64,000 nt of DNA. Origin: Actinomucor elegans (Eukaryota > Mucoromycota > Mucoromycetes > Mucorales > Mucoraceae). The notes beneath the pieces are model-generated. The model had not been told where the DNA came from and ran no database searches. It saw only the letters and a list, made by a program, of their open reading frames with translations. The stretch covers positions 1,302,001 to 1,366,000 of the forward strand of contig JAMSLZ010000003.1 in assembly GCA_026027325.1 (NCBI GenBank). Direction: 5' to 3'. The position numbers and the translations under genes are program-made. Shown here in pieces: positions 37,157-49,204 of this stretch; position 1 is the stretch's first letter, and each line of letters begins with the position of its first letter.

Positions 37157-38875
37157 GCTGCTGCTGCTGCTGAGGATCAGTCAGGATTTGCAACGGATTT
37201 GATTGCAGTTGGGGTATAATATGATTAGAAGATGAAGATGAAGTAGAGTACATGGTTTGCTGCTGTTGCTGTTGATTTAAATAATCTAAGCCTTTTCCTT
37301 TGCCTTTTGTGTTATTTTCTTCGTTGTCTTCTATCAGCGTTAATTGCGGTGTCATATTATTCAAATCAATTAAACTGCCATTCAAAGAGTAATTTTGTTG
37401 TAATAATTGTAATTGTTGTTGATGTTGTCTTTGTACTACCAAATGGGCACAATATCTTTCTAATAAAGTTCCAAGTGATCCCTGGTTAAATGGCTTGGGT
37501 AAGACATCGGTCATACCACTCAGGAAATATTGCTGAATATCTTGATCTGTAGTATTTGAAGTCATGGAAATAATAGGTGTCCAAGTATCATATTGGCGAA
37601 TGTTTCTTGTAGCAGACATACCATCTAGCTTAGGCATCATGATATCCTATCATTTCAGTTAGCATACAATACAATGCCACATATGCAAAGGCTTACCATC
37701 AGGACGAGATCGTATTTGCCTGAACCGAGTTTTCTAACTGCTTCTACACCATCTACAGCTACATCAATTGTACAACCAGCCACTTGGAGTAACTTTGTAG
37801 ACAATCTGCGGAAAATGGAATCATCATCTACCAGTAAAACGCGTGGTGGCACTGACCAGCCTGGTTGTATTCTCTTTCTCTTTCGTGTAGGCGTATTTGT
37901 ATGTAAAACGGGTATTATTGACTGTTGCTGTATATTATTATCAGATGGTATTAATACAGGTGCAGTTGATTCTGATAATCTTTCTAGCTGCACTTGGCCT
38001 GTATTAGATACATGATTGTATGTATGAACGATATTCTCTATATCTTGTTGGTCTACATTGCTTTGTTTAAAGAAATTCATCAGTTCTCTCATGAGCGAAT
38101 CTTGTTCTTCCATGTTCTTTTTGAACCCTTGAATACTATCAAGTACAACGCTATATTTCTTATCAAATCCTTTGATCTTTTCCGTCATCTTCTTTTGCGT
38201 CTCTTTTAAGCCATTGATTTCTTTCTGCAGTGCACTCGTCAGAGCTTTGATCTCTTGTTCAATGCCTGTCATCGAGTTGGGAGTTAATTTAGATGCTGAG
38301 TTAGATGCTGCTGCATTGGATAGATTGGCTTGAGCTGCTTTTCCCGTAGGTTTTCTCTATGTTATGAATGAGTTTTTATGTTACGGTAGTAATATAAGGT
38401 ATACTTGCCTTGATATCTTCCAGTAGTTCTTTTCGATTGTATTTGAAATTAGGATGCTGAAACTCCCATGCCTATATCATCGTGTCAGATTCTAGCCAAC
38501 GATACACATAGTAACAACTTACCTGGTCGCCATAGAGACGTTGTCCGTCTTCAGGCATTCTCAGTTTGTGAAAGTCGTATTTATTCAACTGACGGACAAA
38601 ACTAGCAAAGTTCGAGTGCTTAAAATGCTTTGGCAAGATATGACGCGCGAATTCGTTTGGGTCTTTTACTACAAAGGTATCTCCTTCAGCACCCCAAGAA
38701 AATATTTGCGGATAGGTGTTTTCTTCCAACATTCTAAGGTCATCTAATTAACAAACTTGTTCACGCAAGACCTAGCTTTAGTTTACCCAAATAACTTTTT
38801 AACAAACTCGGGTATACTGTTTGAATTAGGCGAATTTGCATGTGTATCGTTTATTGGTGGTGAGGATCCTAGCAT
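37026..38875 (-). CDS. SKN7: SKN7-like HSF-domain response regulator
   Basis: Two-component output transcription factor. Exons 38787-38875, 38523-38733, 38409-38471, 37697-38356, 37026-37646; 1,644 nt, 547 aa. The N-terminal HSF DNA-binding domain runs from [15 protein letters not shown] through [18 protein letters not shown] and [14 protein letters not shown] coiled coil follows ([20 protein letters not shown] onward), then a receiver domain: [13 protein letters not shown] acidic pocket, phosphoacceptor Asp at the exon junction in [13 protein letters not shown], conserved Thr/Ser in ISMTSN, and Lys in LPKPF. The C-terminus has a very long Gln run (about 37092-37170). The intron 38357-38408 starts with GC (AAG|GCAAGT), a GC-AG intron. 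It is divergent from the DUF4097-type gene with a 585-bp shared upstream region that contains a 26-base A run. Confidence 0.95.
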
Positions 38876-39460
38876 TTTTACTATTTGATTGTTGGAATGA
38901 AAAAGGAAAAAGAAACAGGTATCCTATCTAGAGTTTATAGATGAAAAAAAAAAAAAAAAAAAAAAAAAATTGAATAACGGAGTTGTAAGTTTTTATAAAT
39001 AAAAAAAAATAGACCTTCGTATCAAAAATGGACCTTAGTTTCAAGGGCTAGAAATAGTATAGTGTATTTACATAATCATGTCTATTCGAGATGATTCGAA
39101 TGTATACAAGTCAGATCATATAGTCGGGACAATAAGCTGTTAAAGGCTCGGTGCTATTGAAAACCGCTATGGGATAATTTCTGACGTAAAGTCTACCACA
39201 TAATGCCGCAGTCTTTTTTTTTTTATATTATTATTATTATTATTATCATTTATTACTATTATTATAGTGCTAGACCCTAAGTTTTATCAACACAATAAGC
39301 TATCGGCTAATCTATCGCACAATACGATTCATCAGTACACAGAAAAAGAGTCACCTTACTCTTTGCGTAACAATCTTCCTTTCAGAGCGTTTTAAAGACG
39401 CAGCATCATCGTTTGTAACCCTTTTCTCCTTCTTTTATCTCTTTCTCTTTCTCCAGACAG

Positions 39461-41299
39461 ATGTCTTTTAATAGATCCGACGATCCTTCGTCTTCCAGCA
39501 ATAATAACAGAGTTGAACCGAATTTTTTCGGTACATCTTCTCGCTATCAGCATCCACCAAAGCAACCTGAATCGAATGGAGTTGAAAACCCTTATTGGTC
39601 CAATCCTCCTCCACCCTATTCACCTATGCCAACAAACACTCATCCACTACAGCAACTAGATCAGCCAAGCGCACCACCTCTAGAGACACCCTATCCTGAT
39701 AATAATGAACAGCTTCACGCTTTAGACCCCCAACAGGCGTTACAACAGCAGCAAGAGCGATTATTGCCTTATCCTCCTGTAGGATATGGTGCAGCTAATG
39801 CTAATAATAATAGCAATAATAACAATAATGCAACTTCAGATCATAGTCCTAATTGGCCCTGGATTGCACCGCCAAGTACAGCTAGTCCAGGTAAACCCCC
39901 AGTCTTGGCGAATTTGTAATACCCAGAAATTCATAACTTTATAGGTCAAGGATTTATAGGTGCACCACCATCTGCTAATCCGCCATACCCTCCATATTAT
40001 CCAAACAATAGCAATGTATCGCCCAAGAAGCAAAAGACCTGTTGCGAATTGATTCTCAAATACTTGTTTTATTTTTTCTGCATCTGCTTGGTGATTCGAT
40101 TGATTAGTTTACTGTCAGATAGTGTAAACCCATATGTTGGCCTTTGCACTCATGGTATCAAATGGGAAACCTTGCCAGACAAGTTTGAATTTGGTGACAA
40201 GGGTGTAAAGATTCATGTTGTTGGAGGTCATCTCTCTGGAGGCCGTATTGAAATCAAAACTATTGACGAACAAGATGAGAACGCTTTTACTACTGGCACT
40301 GTTACTACCTCTGTTCTTCTCTCGCCTGGTAGTCTCAGCAAAGATCCTGAACTTGGTTATAGTTTGACTGATTTACCCAACGGTACCACCTTTGAGATTT
40401 TTATTCCACAACATCTTTCTGCGCTACGCTCTTGCATCAGTTTAAACGCAGTAATTTATGTGCCCAAAAAGCTTGTTCCTCATGTCGTTATCGAAGTCCA
40501 AAACACTCGCCTGGTGGTGCAAGATGACATCCTTGATATTCGTAATTTAATCTTGGCTACGACCAATTCAGCCATTGATTTTCTACCTCAATGGACGGGT
40601 GATTCCTTGACATTACAGACAACTAATGGTCATATTGACGTGCGTGAGCCCATCAAGGACTGTGTGGAGGTACATGCTATAACAACCAACAGCGCTGTAC
40701 GCTTTCGTAGTTCCATTAAAGCTTCCGAGCTGATCCTTGTGGAAACAACCAACGGTGGCATTGATATAGATACCTCTATTCATTCAAAACATATAGCCAA
40801 GTTAACTACTACCAATAGCCATGTCAATATTGAGAAAATCACTGCCAGTATGGCTGAATTAAAGTCAACAAATGGACGTCTGCAGGTCAATCATGCTTTT
40901 ATTGATGGTATGTTGAATGCTCAAACCACAAATAGCCAATTGAAACTGCGCATCGATGGTCCCGCACAGCCTCAAATCATTGCCAGAACTACGAATGGTA
41001 AAATCTATACTTGGATGGTAAGTCTTCATATGTGAGTCATTTTCAATTGAATAACTGGATTTGAATATTTTTTTTAGCCGCTGGATTACGAAGGCACATT
41101 TGAAATTATAACTAGTAGATCTAATAAAGCTCAACTCGTCGATGAACTTGGATGGTCTCGTTTGGAGTATTTAGAAAAGGGTCATGCTCTAGGCACGCGT
41201 CAAAAATTAGGCCATTATAACGAAACTTTGCATGGTTCGCTTGAAGTCGCCACTACTGGCTCTGATGCTTATGTTTTATTCGCTCTGCCAGAGGAATAA
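39461..41299 (+). CDS. Single-pass membrane protein with DUF4097-type repeats
   Basis: Exons 39461-39890, 39945-41017, 41078-41299; 1,725 nt, 574 aa. The N-terminal ~190 residues are Pro/Gln/Asn-rich and probably cytosolic. One membrane segment follows (LILKYLFYFFCICLVIRLIS) after a Lys/Cys stretch KKQKTCCE, so the protein is likely type II. The C-terminal ~340 residues contain a repeated pattern with TTNS or TTNG every ~20-25 residues (ATTNSAID, TTNGHID, TTNSAVRF, TTNGGIDID, TTNSHVNI, STNGRLQV, TTNSQLKL, TTNGKIYT). This is the beta-solenoid DUF4097-like fold known from bacterial adhesin-like proteins and many fungal surface proteins. No enzyme motif is visible. The function is unknown; the layout suggests a wall- or lumen-facing structural domain. 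Confidence 0.85.
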
Positions 41300-43406
41300 C
41301 AAAATGTGATTCTTTCAAACTCATTTCCTCTGTGATATATGTATCTACAGTACATCTATACTTTTTATTTATCTAATTATTTTAATGTAATAAAGTATGC
41401 TGTTAGTTTTTTTTTTGACGTTTGGCTCTAACCATATTTGTAAGGTAGGTAGAGAAACTAAGCAAAGATTATTTGAAAGGCTATTGATCATTACCATTGT
41501 TGGTTACGCATTTAGATATACTAATCGATGCTGATCTGCGTCGCTTTTTATTAAGAACTGACGCGTGTTTCGAAGAAGAAGCTGTAGATTTAAAAAAAAA
41601 AAAGATACACAAGATTATTCATGAATAGTAGAAAATTACTCGTTAATTATCTGCTGGTCGTATTGCGAATGATCTGATTTACGTATATATGTACTCTTAG
41701 CGCACACTGTAAGCGAAATACACTTATCTTGTTCCCATAAATTGGCTATTTATTAAAAACAATAGTTCATTCAGAATATCTATCAATAATCAGAGGCGAT
41801 ATTAATCCAGAATCAGTTGAGAAATATAGAGATTGTTAATGGCTACTTCAGAAAAAAAAAAGTCCATGAATAGATACTACATTTTAAACATCAAATTTCT
41901 TTTAGATTATGGCAAACTCCCTGGTAGCGCGCGATTGTTTGAATTATCGACGACCAATAAAAAGCTTAGAGTTTAGTAAAGGAAAATGATGGATGCACGT
42001 GGGCCTTGAAGGAAGTGATTTTAGTGTTCCTGAACCATTTGAGATCGAGCAGTGCCAAGTAGTACTAAGAAGTATGACCTTCGAAATCTAGGATGGCCTT
42101 CGTATACCAAGACTTTGCTTATTGATAGTTTTATTATTAGATATAAAAGGTAGTATGCATGCTATTAGGTTGATAAAGCTTCCTTAGAAAAACATTGACA
42201 ATGGTGAATAATATGCACTGGTTGCTGTTGAAGCTGGTTTTTTTTGTCTATCTCTAACGAAAACATACAAAGCGTGAATAACACTGGGACGGTTTCCCAG
42301 AAAATTTAAGCATCTAGGTAAGATCAATACAATGGAAATTTTGACTCATAAACACGGTATTATTACATATTGATAAAGAGATTATAATCACAACCCTTTA
42401 TAAAAAAAACACCAAGAGGAGGAATAACAAGTATAATAGCAATAAGACATAAAGTACGGATCATCGGAATTGTATGCTATAATCTTATGTTGTGTAGTGT
42501 AAAAGAGAGAGAGAGAGAGAGAGAGAAACTAGTAGGAACAAGGGATATTTATACTACGTATTCTTTTGTACTCATATTTTAGCGGGTGATAATTAGAAAC
42601 TTAGAATTTATCAAACACATGATTGATACTGCTAATGAAAATTCACGATACGTGTTGTTAAGGTAATCCACTTAGATCATTCACAAGTAGTCATACACAG
42701 ATTAGGCTGGATCGTGTAACTGTTTAGTCTGATGCGATATTGCGTGAGTTATCTTTTTACAATCAAAAACCTATGCTATGAAGTTTGGGATTAATTCGCA
42801 ATCCTCGATATTGAAAATTAGGATGCAAATCCCCTCTCATCCACCTGGAGGGTTACGGCAGCATCCCTCGGAAGGCGCCCAGAGGGTGACGATAGTCGAA
42901 TGAGTATAACGACCATTGAGCTGTCTAATTATTCAATAATAAACTATAAAATATGAATGTAGAATTGAGTTTGTGTGAGTTATTAAAAGCCTATTTCCAC
43001 CTTTGATGCGCCTTTTGGAGAGAGAGAAAATACATTAACTGACCAGGATAGAAAAAAGCAGCACAAAACACAGACTGCAAGCTTAAACAAATTTAGGAAT
43101 AGGTTTGGTCGTGGCCCATACAGAACAAAAATTAGTAGTATATGTCAAGAAGTTGGGACATTGGTGGTAATTTGATCTACTACTACTTTATAAAATATCT
43201 TCTTTTCATACACGTTTTTGTATAGACATATCACGAAAATGAGAGCCAGCGATGCGTATTAAACGATAAAGAAAAAATCACATACCTCAAACACATAGTA
43301 TTACGATGCCAAACCCAAATTTGATTGAACTATAGTATTTCATTCTGATTAGATGAAACAAGATGCCATCAATGCATCCTGATAGTAAATGCAGCGATTT
43401 ATTTAT
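41300..43406. other. Noncoding interval with AG microsatellite and a GC-rich patch
   Basis: No gene recognised between two genes that converge here. A (GA)n run lies at 42507-42528. A GC-rich, hairpin-capable block at about 42830-42905 contrasts sharply with its AT-rich surroundings and could be a small structured RNA. Confidence 0.4.
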
Positions 43407-44607
43407 TCAGACAGTAGGAAAGTTTCTTCTATTCAATAAGACAGCCTTCAGACTACGGATATCGCTCTTCAACCCGGATACAGCAGGAGAATCTGATGAT
43501 GACTGGTTCCTACGCATGTAATGACTTGGTGAATAAGCAGCATATGTACTGTCATTAGCAGAAGGAGACACAATCACATTTCTAAAATTCGTGAGTTCTG
43601 AACGGAAATCGCTATATGTGTTTTGCTTTAATGCGACTGAAACACGATCGCGAGCTGTGTTCTTGAGCTGTTCGATTTTATCTGATAGTTCAGATTGATG
43701 CTTGACCAATGCGTCCATCACTGTCTTTTCGTCGCCCTGATCAATTAAAGCATGCAAATCATCGTTTTCTGTATGATAACTCTTGATAGATTTAAGTAAT
43801 CGATCAGCAATCTCTTTACGTTGGTTGTAACGTGTACGTTGATATTCTGCAATACGATTGAAGATGGGTGCAATAAAGCGCTATTGACCAAAGTTAATTT
43901 TCCTGGTACATTCTTATATATCACAAACTTACTCTTAAAAGACCAATCACACCGGCTGTTAAACCAACAGCACCCATGCCCAAAACAACAGCCATAGCAA
44001 ATACTTTTTCGGCAGGTACAGGTGGACTAGGTGGTTGAGGATAATATACAATTTGAGGTTGTGTATAATTTCTGGAAGGCAACACTGGAGCAATGGATGG
44101 GTTTCTATTTACAGTCTACGAAAATTCACATGGTCGTGTAAATGCTTGAGGTAGTACAGCGAACAAGGTACTTACATGGTTGACACTAGGGCTTACAGTA
44201 GCAGCAGCAGTAGTAGTAGTAGTATTGGTAGTAGTAGGAGGCGGAGAAGAAGCTGCGAGTCCAGAATCACCTGCTCTTTTGAAAGCTTCATCAATTTCTG
44301 ATTGATTCAAACCTTTGTTTCGTAAAAATGCAATCTTTTTCGCTTTATCCGCAGATCGTACGTTGGGTGCACTAAGAAACGAGACAGCAGATTTAACCAT
44401 ATCTTCTCGAATGGGATTTTCTGAAGAGGTTCCTGTAGAAGTAGTCGAGGGGGTGGTAGGAGCAGCAGTTGTAGTGGTGGTAGGAGCAGTAGGTGGAGGA
44501 CTAGGTGTTGCGGCTACTTGAACACTAGGAGAGGCAACTGCAGTAGATTCATTTGACAAGTTATTGAGATCCTTTGCTGAAGACGAAGAAGATGAGGAAT
44601 CAGACAT
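43407..44607 (-). CDS. PEX14: Peroxisomal membrane docking protein PEX14
   Basis: Docking factor for the PEX5 cargo receptor at the peroxisome membrane. Exons 44176-44607, 43933-44115, 43407-43880; 1,089 nt, 362 aa. The N-terminal PEX5/PEX19-binding domain is clear: NPIREDMVKSAVSFLSAPNV, then KAKKIAFLRNKGLNQSEIDEA. A long Thr/Ala/Pro/Ser-rich linker precedes it, which is unusual since the domain is normally nearer the N-terminus. A hydrophobic segment (FAMAVVLGMGAVGLTAGVIG) and then a coiled-coil region (HQSELSDKIEQLKNTARDR) follow, the standard PEX14 order. ATG 44607 opens a Ser-rich leader. Confidence 0.93.
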
Positions 44608-45918
44608 AATGCAACTTGAATGAATAGAAAAAAAAGGGTATTGTATATAACAGAGAAAGAGAAAAAGGTATATTTTAAGTTTTTTCCATGCTGACTAACT
44701 TTAATTTGATCTGAATGTCCAAGCAAAAAGGTTGCTACGACTGGATCTCCGTCTGAATATCATTGCTCTTTAAACGAATAAAATGACCTTGTATTGTATT
44801 GGATGGCGGTATTTAAAAAATGAAGAGCTCGAGGAGGCCTAGGAGATCCACACAATTTTTTCTTTTGAGAGTTCAAGTTTGGTCGCGTTTCTATTAAGAA
44901 TATATTGTTAATAGTCAATGCATTTTGCGTAGAATTTAATTTCGCGTATTGTAATTTAATATTTTCTTCAGTTCATGAAATTATCTTTGATAAATATCGA
45001 TATTTCAGCTGTTTAGTCATACAATAATAACATATATATATATATATATATATTTTATACATAAAATGTATAAAAAAATGCATATCTGTGTACATTTGAC
45101 TTAAAAAAAACATAGTTTATATTGTAGCTTACAACCTCTTCAAAAGGCTAAAAAACAAGCTGAGTATGAAAATAAACGGCGCTGATGAAGATACTCGGTC
45201 ATTTTTCCCCATTTTGAATTTCCCCACATTTCTTGACCGATCTCGGTCCGATGTCGTATCTGATGAGTACTACATGTTTAGAGTGAACTATTGGACCCAA
45301 AAGATAAATTATTGTACTAAAATACTACACATCTATAGTATTTGAGCGATTGGTTGTAAATTATGCATATCGTATACAAAACTTGACCTATAGGCCTATA
45401 AACCCCTATCGGACTTAGCCAGATGTTGCGTTTGCTACTATGAAAAGCTTTTTTTTTTTTAAAAAAAAAAAAGTGAAATACACAAGTATATGATAACAGT
45501 CAATGGCTAACAGTAAATCATGCTATATACTTCTTAGTCACATTTTATTGCGACTAATGAGCTACTAGACTTTTTTAATCTCCAAACAGCTTTATAAAAA
45601 GAAAACAAGAGAGTACTAACTATTCAGAACTTCTCTACACACTGTAGAATATATTACATATTATACGTTTTGTTCAGAACTCATATATAGTTTTGCTTCT
45701 GAAAGTAAATTAAGATATGTTATGTTTTATGGCATTAGATAAGATTAATCATTAGGGGGTACATGTAAGCTAATAAAGTTAAAAAAAAGTATCGCTAAAT
45801 AGTAGTAAGTAATAATAATAATAGGTAGTAAATAGGATATATAAAATTACAGTATATATATATATATGTATGTATGATATGTATGATATGTGTGTCTGTT
45901 GATTGAAAACCGAGAATT
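44608..45918. other. Noncoding interval
   Basis: PEX14 promoter on the left and the RAB7 3' flank on the right. It contains TA microsatellites (about 45029-45052), an A/T inverted homopolymer (T10 followed by A12 at 45450-45472), and a dispersed-repeat copy at about 45233-45320 (GATCTCGGTCCGATG, CGTATCTGATGAGTACTAC). Confidence 0.45.
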
Positions 45919-46769
45919 CTAACAGCATCGACTTCGTTTTATAGAAGATCTATCGCTCGTCAATGAAAACGAATTACTCTCGTTCATATCCAGTTCCATC
46001 TGGGGCACTTTTACCATCTTGGCAATTTGAGCAAAAGCTTTTTCTACATTATCTCCATTTTTAGCACTGGCTTCGAAGCAAGGAATTTGCATTCTATCAC
46101 TTGAATGTACTTCAGCCCAAGCTCTGGCTTGTCTTCGAGACACGACACGATCATCGATATCTATCTTATTTCCAATGATAATCAATGGAAAGTTTTTAGC
46201 TTCTTCTGCTGGTAAAGACGACTGTTTCAAGAAATCCTCTCTCCATCGTTCTATTAAACAAAAAGATCAGCAAACTTGAACAAAAGGTCATATCCTGTCT
46301 CATTTTACCTAAATGCTGGAAAGACAAAAAGTTATTCACATCGTATACTAATACACAAGCATCGGCTCCACGGTAATACGCTACACCTAAAGATTGAAAA
46401 CGCTCTTGTCCTGCTGTATCCCATATCTGCATCATGACTTTCTTGCCTTCGTCCGTCTCAACCTCCTTTGTAATGAAGTCGGCGCCTGCAGAAAAGTTAG
46501 TCTCGGGCCCAGCCTTTGTTTTAGTAAGCTAATTACCAATAGTTGCTTTATAGGCAGTTGTAAATCGCTTATGAATGTACTAGTTGAACTCTAATGTTAG
46601 TATAAAAAAATGGAAATGAGGAATCTGGTTCCGAGATTTTACTTGGTTACGAAGACTAGTCTATGATAAAATGAGTACTTAGAGTTACTTTTTATTATCT
46701 GGTTCATTGAAATACCTTTCCTACTCCACCGTCGCCAATAAGCACAACCTTAAGAATATCTTTATGCAT
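45919..46769 (-). CDS. YPT7: RAB7/YPT7-type small GTPase
   Basis: Late-endosome/vacuole Rab GTPase. Exons 46716-46769, 46643-46660, 46537-46579, 46309-46485, 45919-46250; 624 nt, 207 aa, the normal Rab7 length. Motifs: P-loop GDGGVGKTS, switch [15 protein letters not shown] (Rab7 type), [36 protein letters not shown], and a C-terminal -CC for double geranylgeranylation. The second exon is only 18 nt and encodes TSLRNQ. It restores the P-loop Thr and the conserved Asn-Gln, so it must be included for a working protein. Both flanking introns use GT-AG sites. The N-terminal [15 protein letters not shown] begins at the first ATG. Confidence 0.95.
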
Positions 46770-47013
46770 AAATATATGATCCTATTATTATTTTGTTTAT
46801 AAGGAAAAAAGAAGCTTACAAAAAAAAAACCCAGGAAAATTATAAGATTTCGAAAAAATACAATAGGTAATACAGGCTATTTACACCACGGATGCTGCCA
46901 ACTTTGCAATAGGATAGTATCATCTCAAGTTCATTTTGAGATTGTTTCTTTATTAGATACACGCTTCAAAGGTATACAATTAACTAGATTACAATAAGGG
47001 ATTATCCAAAGGA

Positions 47014-49034
47014 TCATTTGGCTTCTGGTTCCATTGTAGTAGGATTAGGCACAGTAATAATAATGGTTTCAGTTTCAGCGGCAACTATCGTATCTACAGT
47101 AGACTTGTTCAAAGCATCAGATTTTTCTTCGTCTTTAGCCTTAAGAGCATCTGGAACAATATCTCTGTCAATCAATTTGCGACCATCACCAATAAAGATA
47201 TAAGCCAACGGTAAAAAGCAAAGGAAAAGAGAGCTCAAGATAGCACATAGCCAAAAGAACCCAATACTGGCATACAAATAGCCTGCCATCAAAGGACCCA
47301 AACACATACCTATAATAAAAGTAAAAATAAAAAAACATGTAAGCTAAAAAGAAAAATCACTCACAAACTATTGACTTACCAACACCGTAAGCGGCGTTAA
47401 ATAACGAATAACTTCGAGCCAATCCATCCGAAGCATCAGAGCCTCCATTTTCTTTATCAACAACTTTAGCAATCTCTGGAAACACGGGGGCTTGACAGCC
47501 AGCAATCGTAATACCGCCCATAATCAAGATAGGTACTAGAAGCCAAAACGATCCACGATCTTGACTAGGATACCCAATCATGACACAAGACGGCGCTGCT
47601 AAAAACAGAGAAACCAGAGCTACAATCTTGGTGCCATATCGATCACAGAGCCAGCCGCACATCATACTAGAGATAATGGAAGGAATCATGTAAGCCAGAA
47701 CGATCAGACTACAGCCTGCTGCATTAAATCCCCATTCTTGAGCTAATCGCATGGATAGTGTAGGCTAATAATAATAATAATAATAATAATGCATCAGTTT
47801 GATGGGTAAAATATACACACTGGATGGACGAAACTCACCTCAAACGCGCTCATGACAGTAGCCACCACCGCAGTTAAGCCTAGAGAGACAATAAGTCTGG
47901 GCTGTTTTAATAGTTGACACCAAGTAACGTGTGGATGTAAGCTGGCTTGTTCGCTACTTTTGATATGTTTTTTCAGTTCAATGTCTTCTTGATCTTGAGT
48001 ATCTAAACCGACTTTGTGTTTGGATAGCGAGTCTTGGGCTGTAAACCATTCTGCTGGTGCGCTGGAACGTTCTACGATCACTAGGCGCATAACAAGATCA
48101 ATAGCACTGAGTATCATGGAGGCAATGAAGGGCGCTTCATGACCTAATTCACTATAAAGCACTGTAATGAATGTATTGGATTAGCTTTATCATTCAATTC
48201 TCCTATTAAAGTTCATATTTACATCCTATGCGTATTCGTTAGTTCGTGAAAGCTGTACGATGTACATTATATAGAATTTACCTCCTGCTGGTAGTCCTAC
48301 CATCATGCCGAGTGGATAAAAACCCACAAGCTTTCCCATTTGCATACCAAGCTGCTCTCTTGGCCAATTATCGGCTATGAGACAGAGGCACATGGTCCAA
48401 ACACAAGCATTAGAGACACCTTGCAAGAAGCGCGCGACAAGCAGCATAGGATAGGTTGTGCTAAGCATGAATAATAAGTTGGCAGCCATGGAGGCCGTTG
48501 TTCCTAGTAGCATGGGTAATCTTCTTTGTTTAATACGATCACCTAACCAACCAAAGACAGGAGACCCAGCTATACAAGAATAATTGTTAGTAGGCTATTG
48601 GACTAATGTAAATGCAGTTACCTAGCAATCCTACGGCATAGAGCGCTACCAGGATACCTGTGTCTCGCGAGGTCATTTCTATGTCTTCGGTAATTGCGCT
48701 TGATTTTGAGTGATCTGTCCATTCTTTATCTAGATTTCTTATCCGCGCAACAATGAACGGTGACAATGGAAACAATATAGAATGTACAAAGGTCTATATG
48801 TACATAATAACATGAGTTTATATAGTTTATGATTTTATTAAATATATCAAAAGCAAATGGACATACACTGGTAAATAATCCAACTGCAGCTGTCCAGAAC
48901 ACAAATATACTACTGGATCGATATTTGAACAGTATAGGTCGCTTTATATTTGAACAAGTAGATGGTGGTGGTCTCGTTGATGTGATTGTATTAGTTCTTA
49001 CTGATAAAGATATATGTGAAGGGAAAGGTGTCAT
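47014..49034 (-). CDS. Major facilitator superfamily transporter (DHA1 / SLC18-like)
   Basis: Exons 48867-49034, 48622-48793, 48282-48569, 47839-48161, 47380-47764, 47014-47309; 1,632 nt, 543 aa. About twelve hydrophobic segments are present. The MFS loop-2/3 signature appears as GSPVFGWLGDRIKQRRLPML. Motif C-like glycine pattern GFYPLGMMVGLPAG lies in the fifth segment region, and the second half has CGWLCDRYGTKIV. Both termini are cytosolic and polar. The overall layout resembles proton-coupled drug or vesicular-amine transporters (DHA1/SLC18). The substrate cannot be told. The fourth intron from the 3' end (48162-48281) is 120 nt, about twice the usual length here. Confidence 0.88.
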
Positions 49035-49204
49035 TTTAACTGAAAGGTGGGATTTTTTTTTTTTTTGTCAACTGAGATTCGTTTTGCTTGACTTTATATA
49101 TATATCATCAGATGGCACTTTCGGGTCCAAAGGCAGGGGAATACATAAAAGATAGTATAGTACGGGATAGTGGCAATACAGAAGGGGTCTTTTTTAGTGT
49201 GTTT

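Noticed and set aside
47761..47790. ATA/TAA trinucleotide run as a CRISPR-like or regulatory array
   Set aside because: It is a simple microsatellite within the polypyrimidine/acceptor side of an MFS gene intron.
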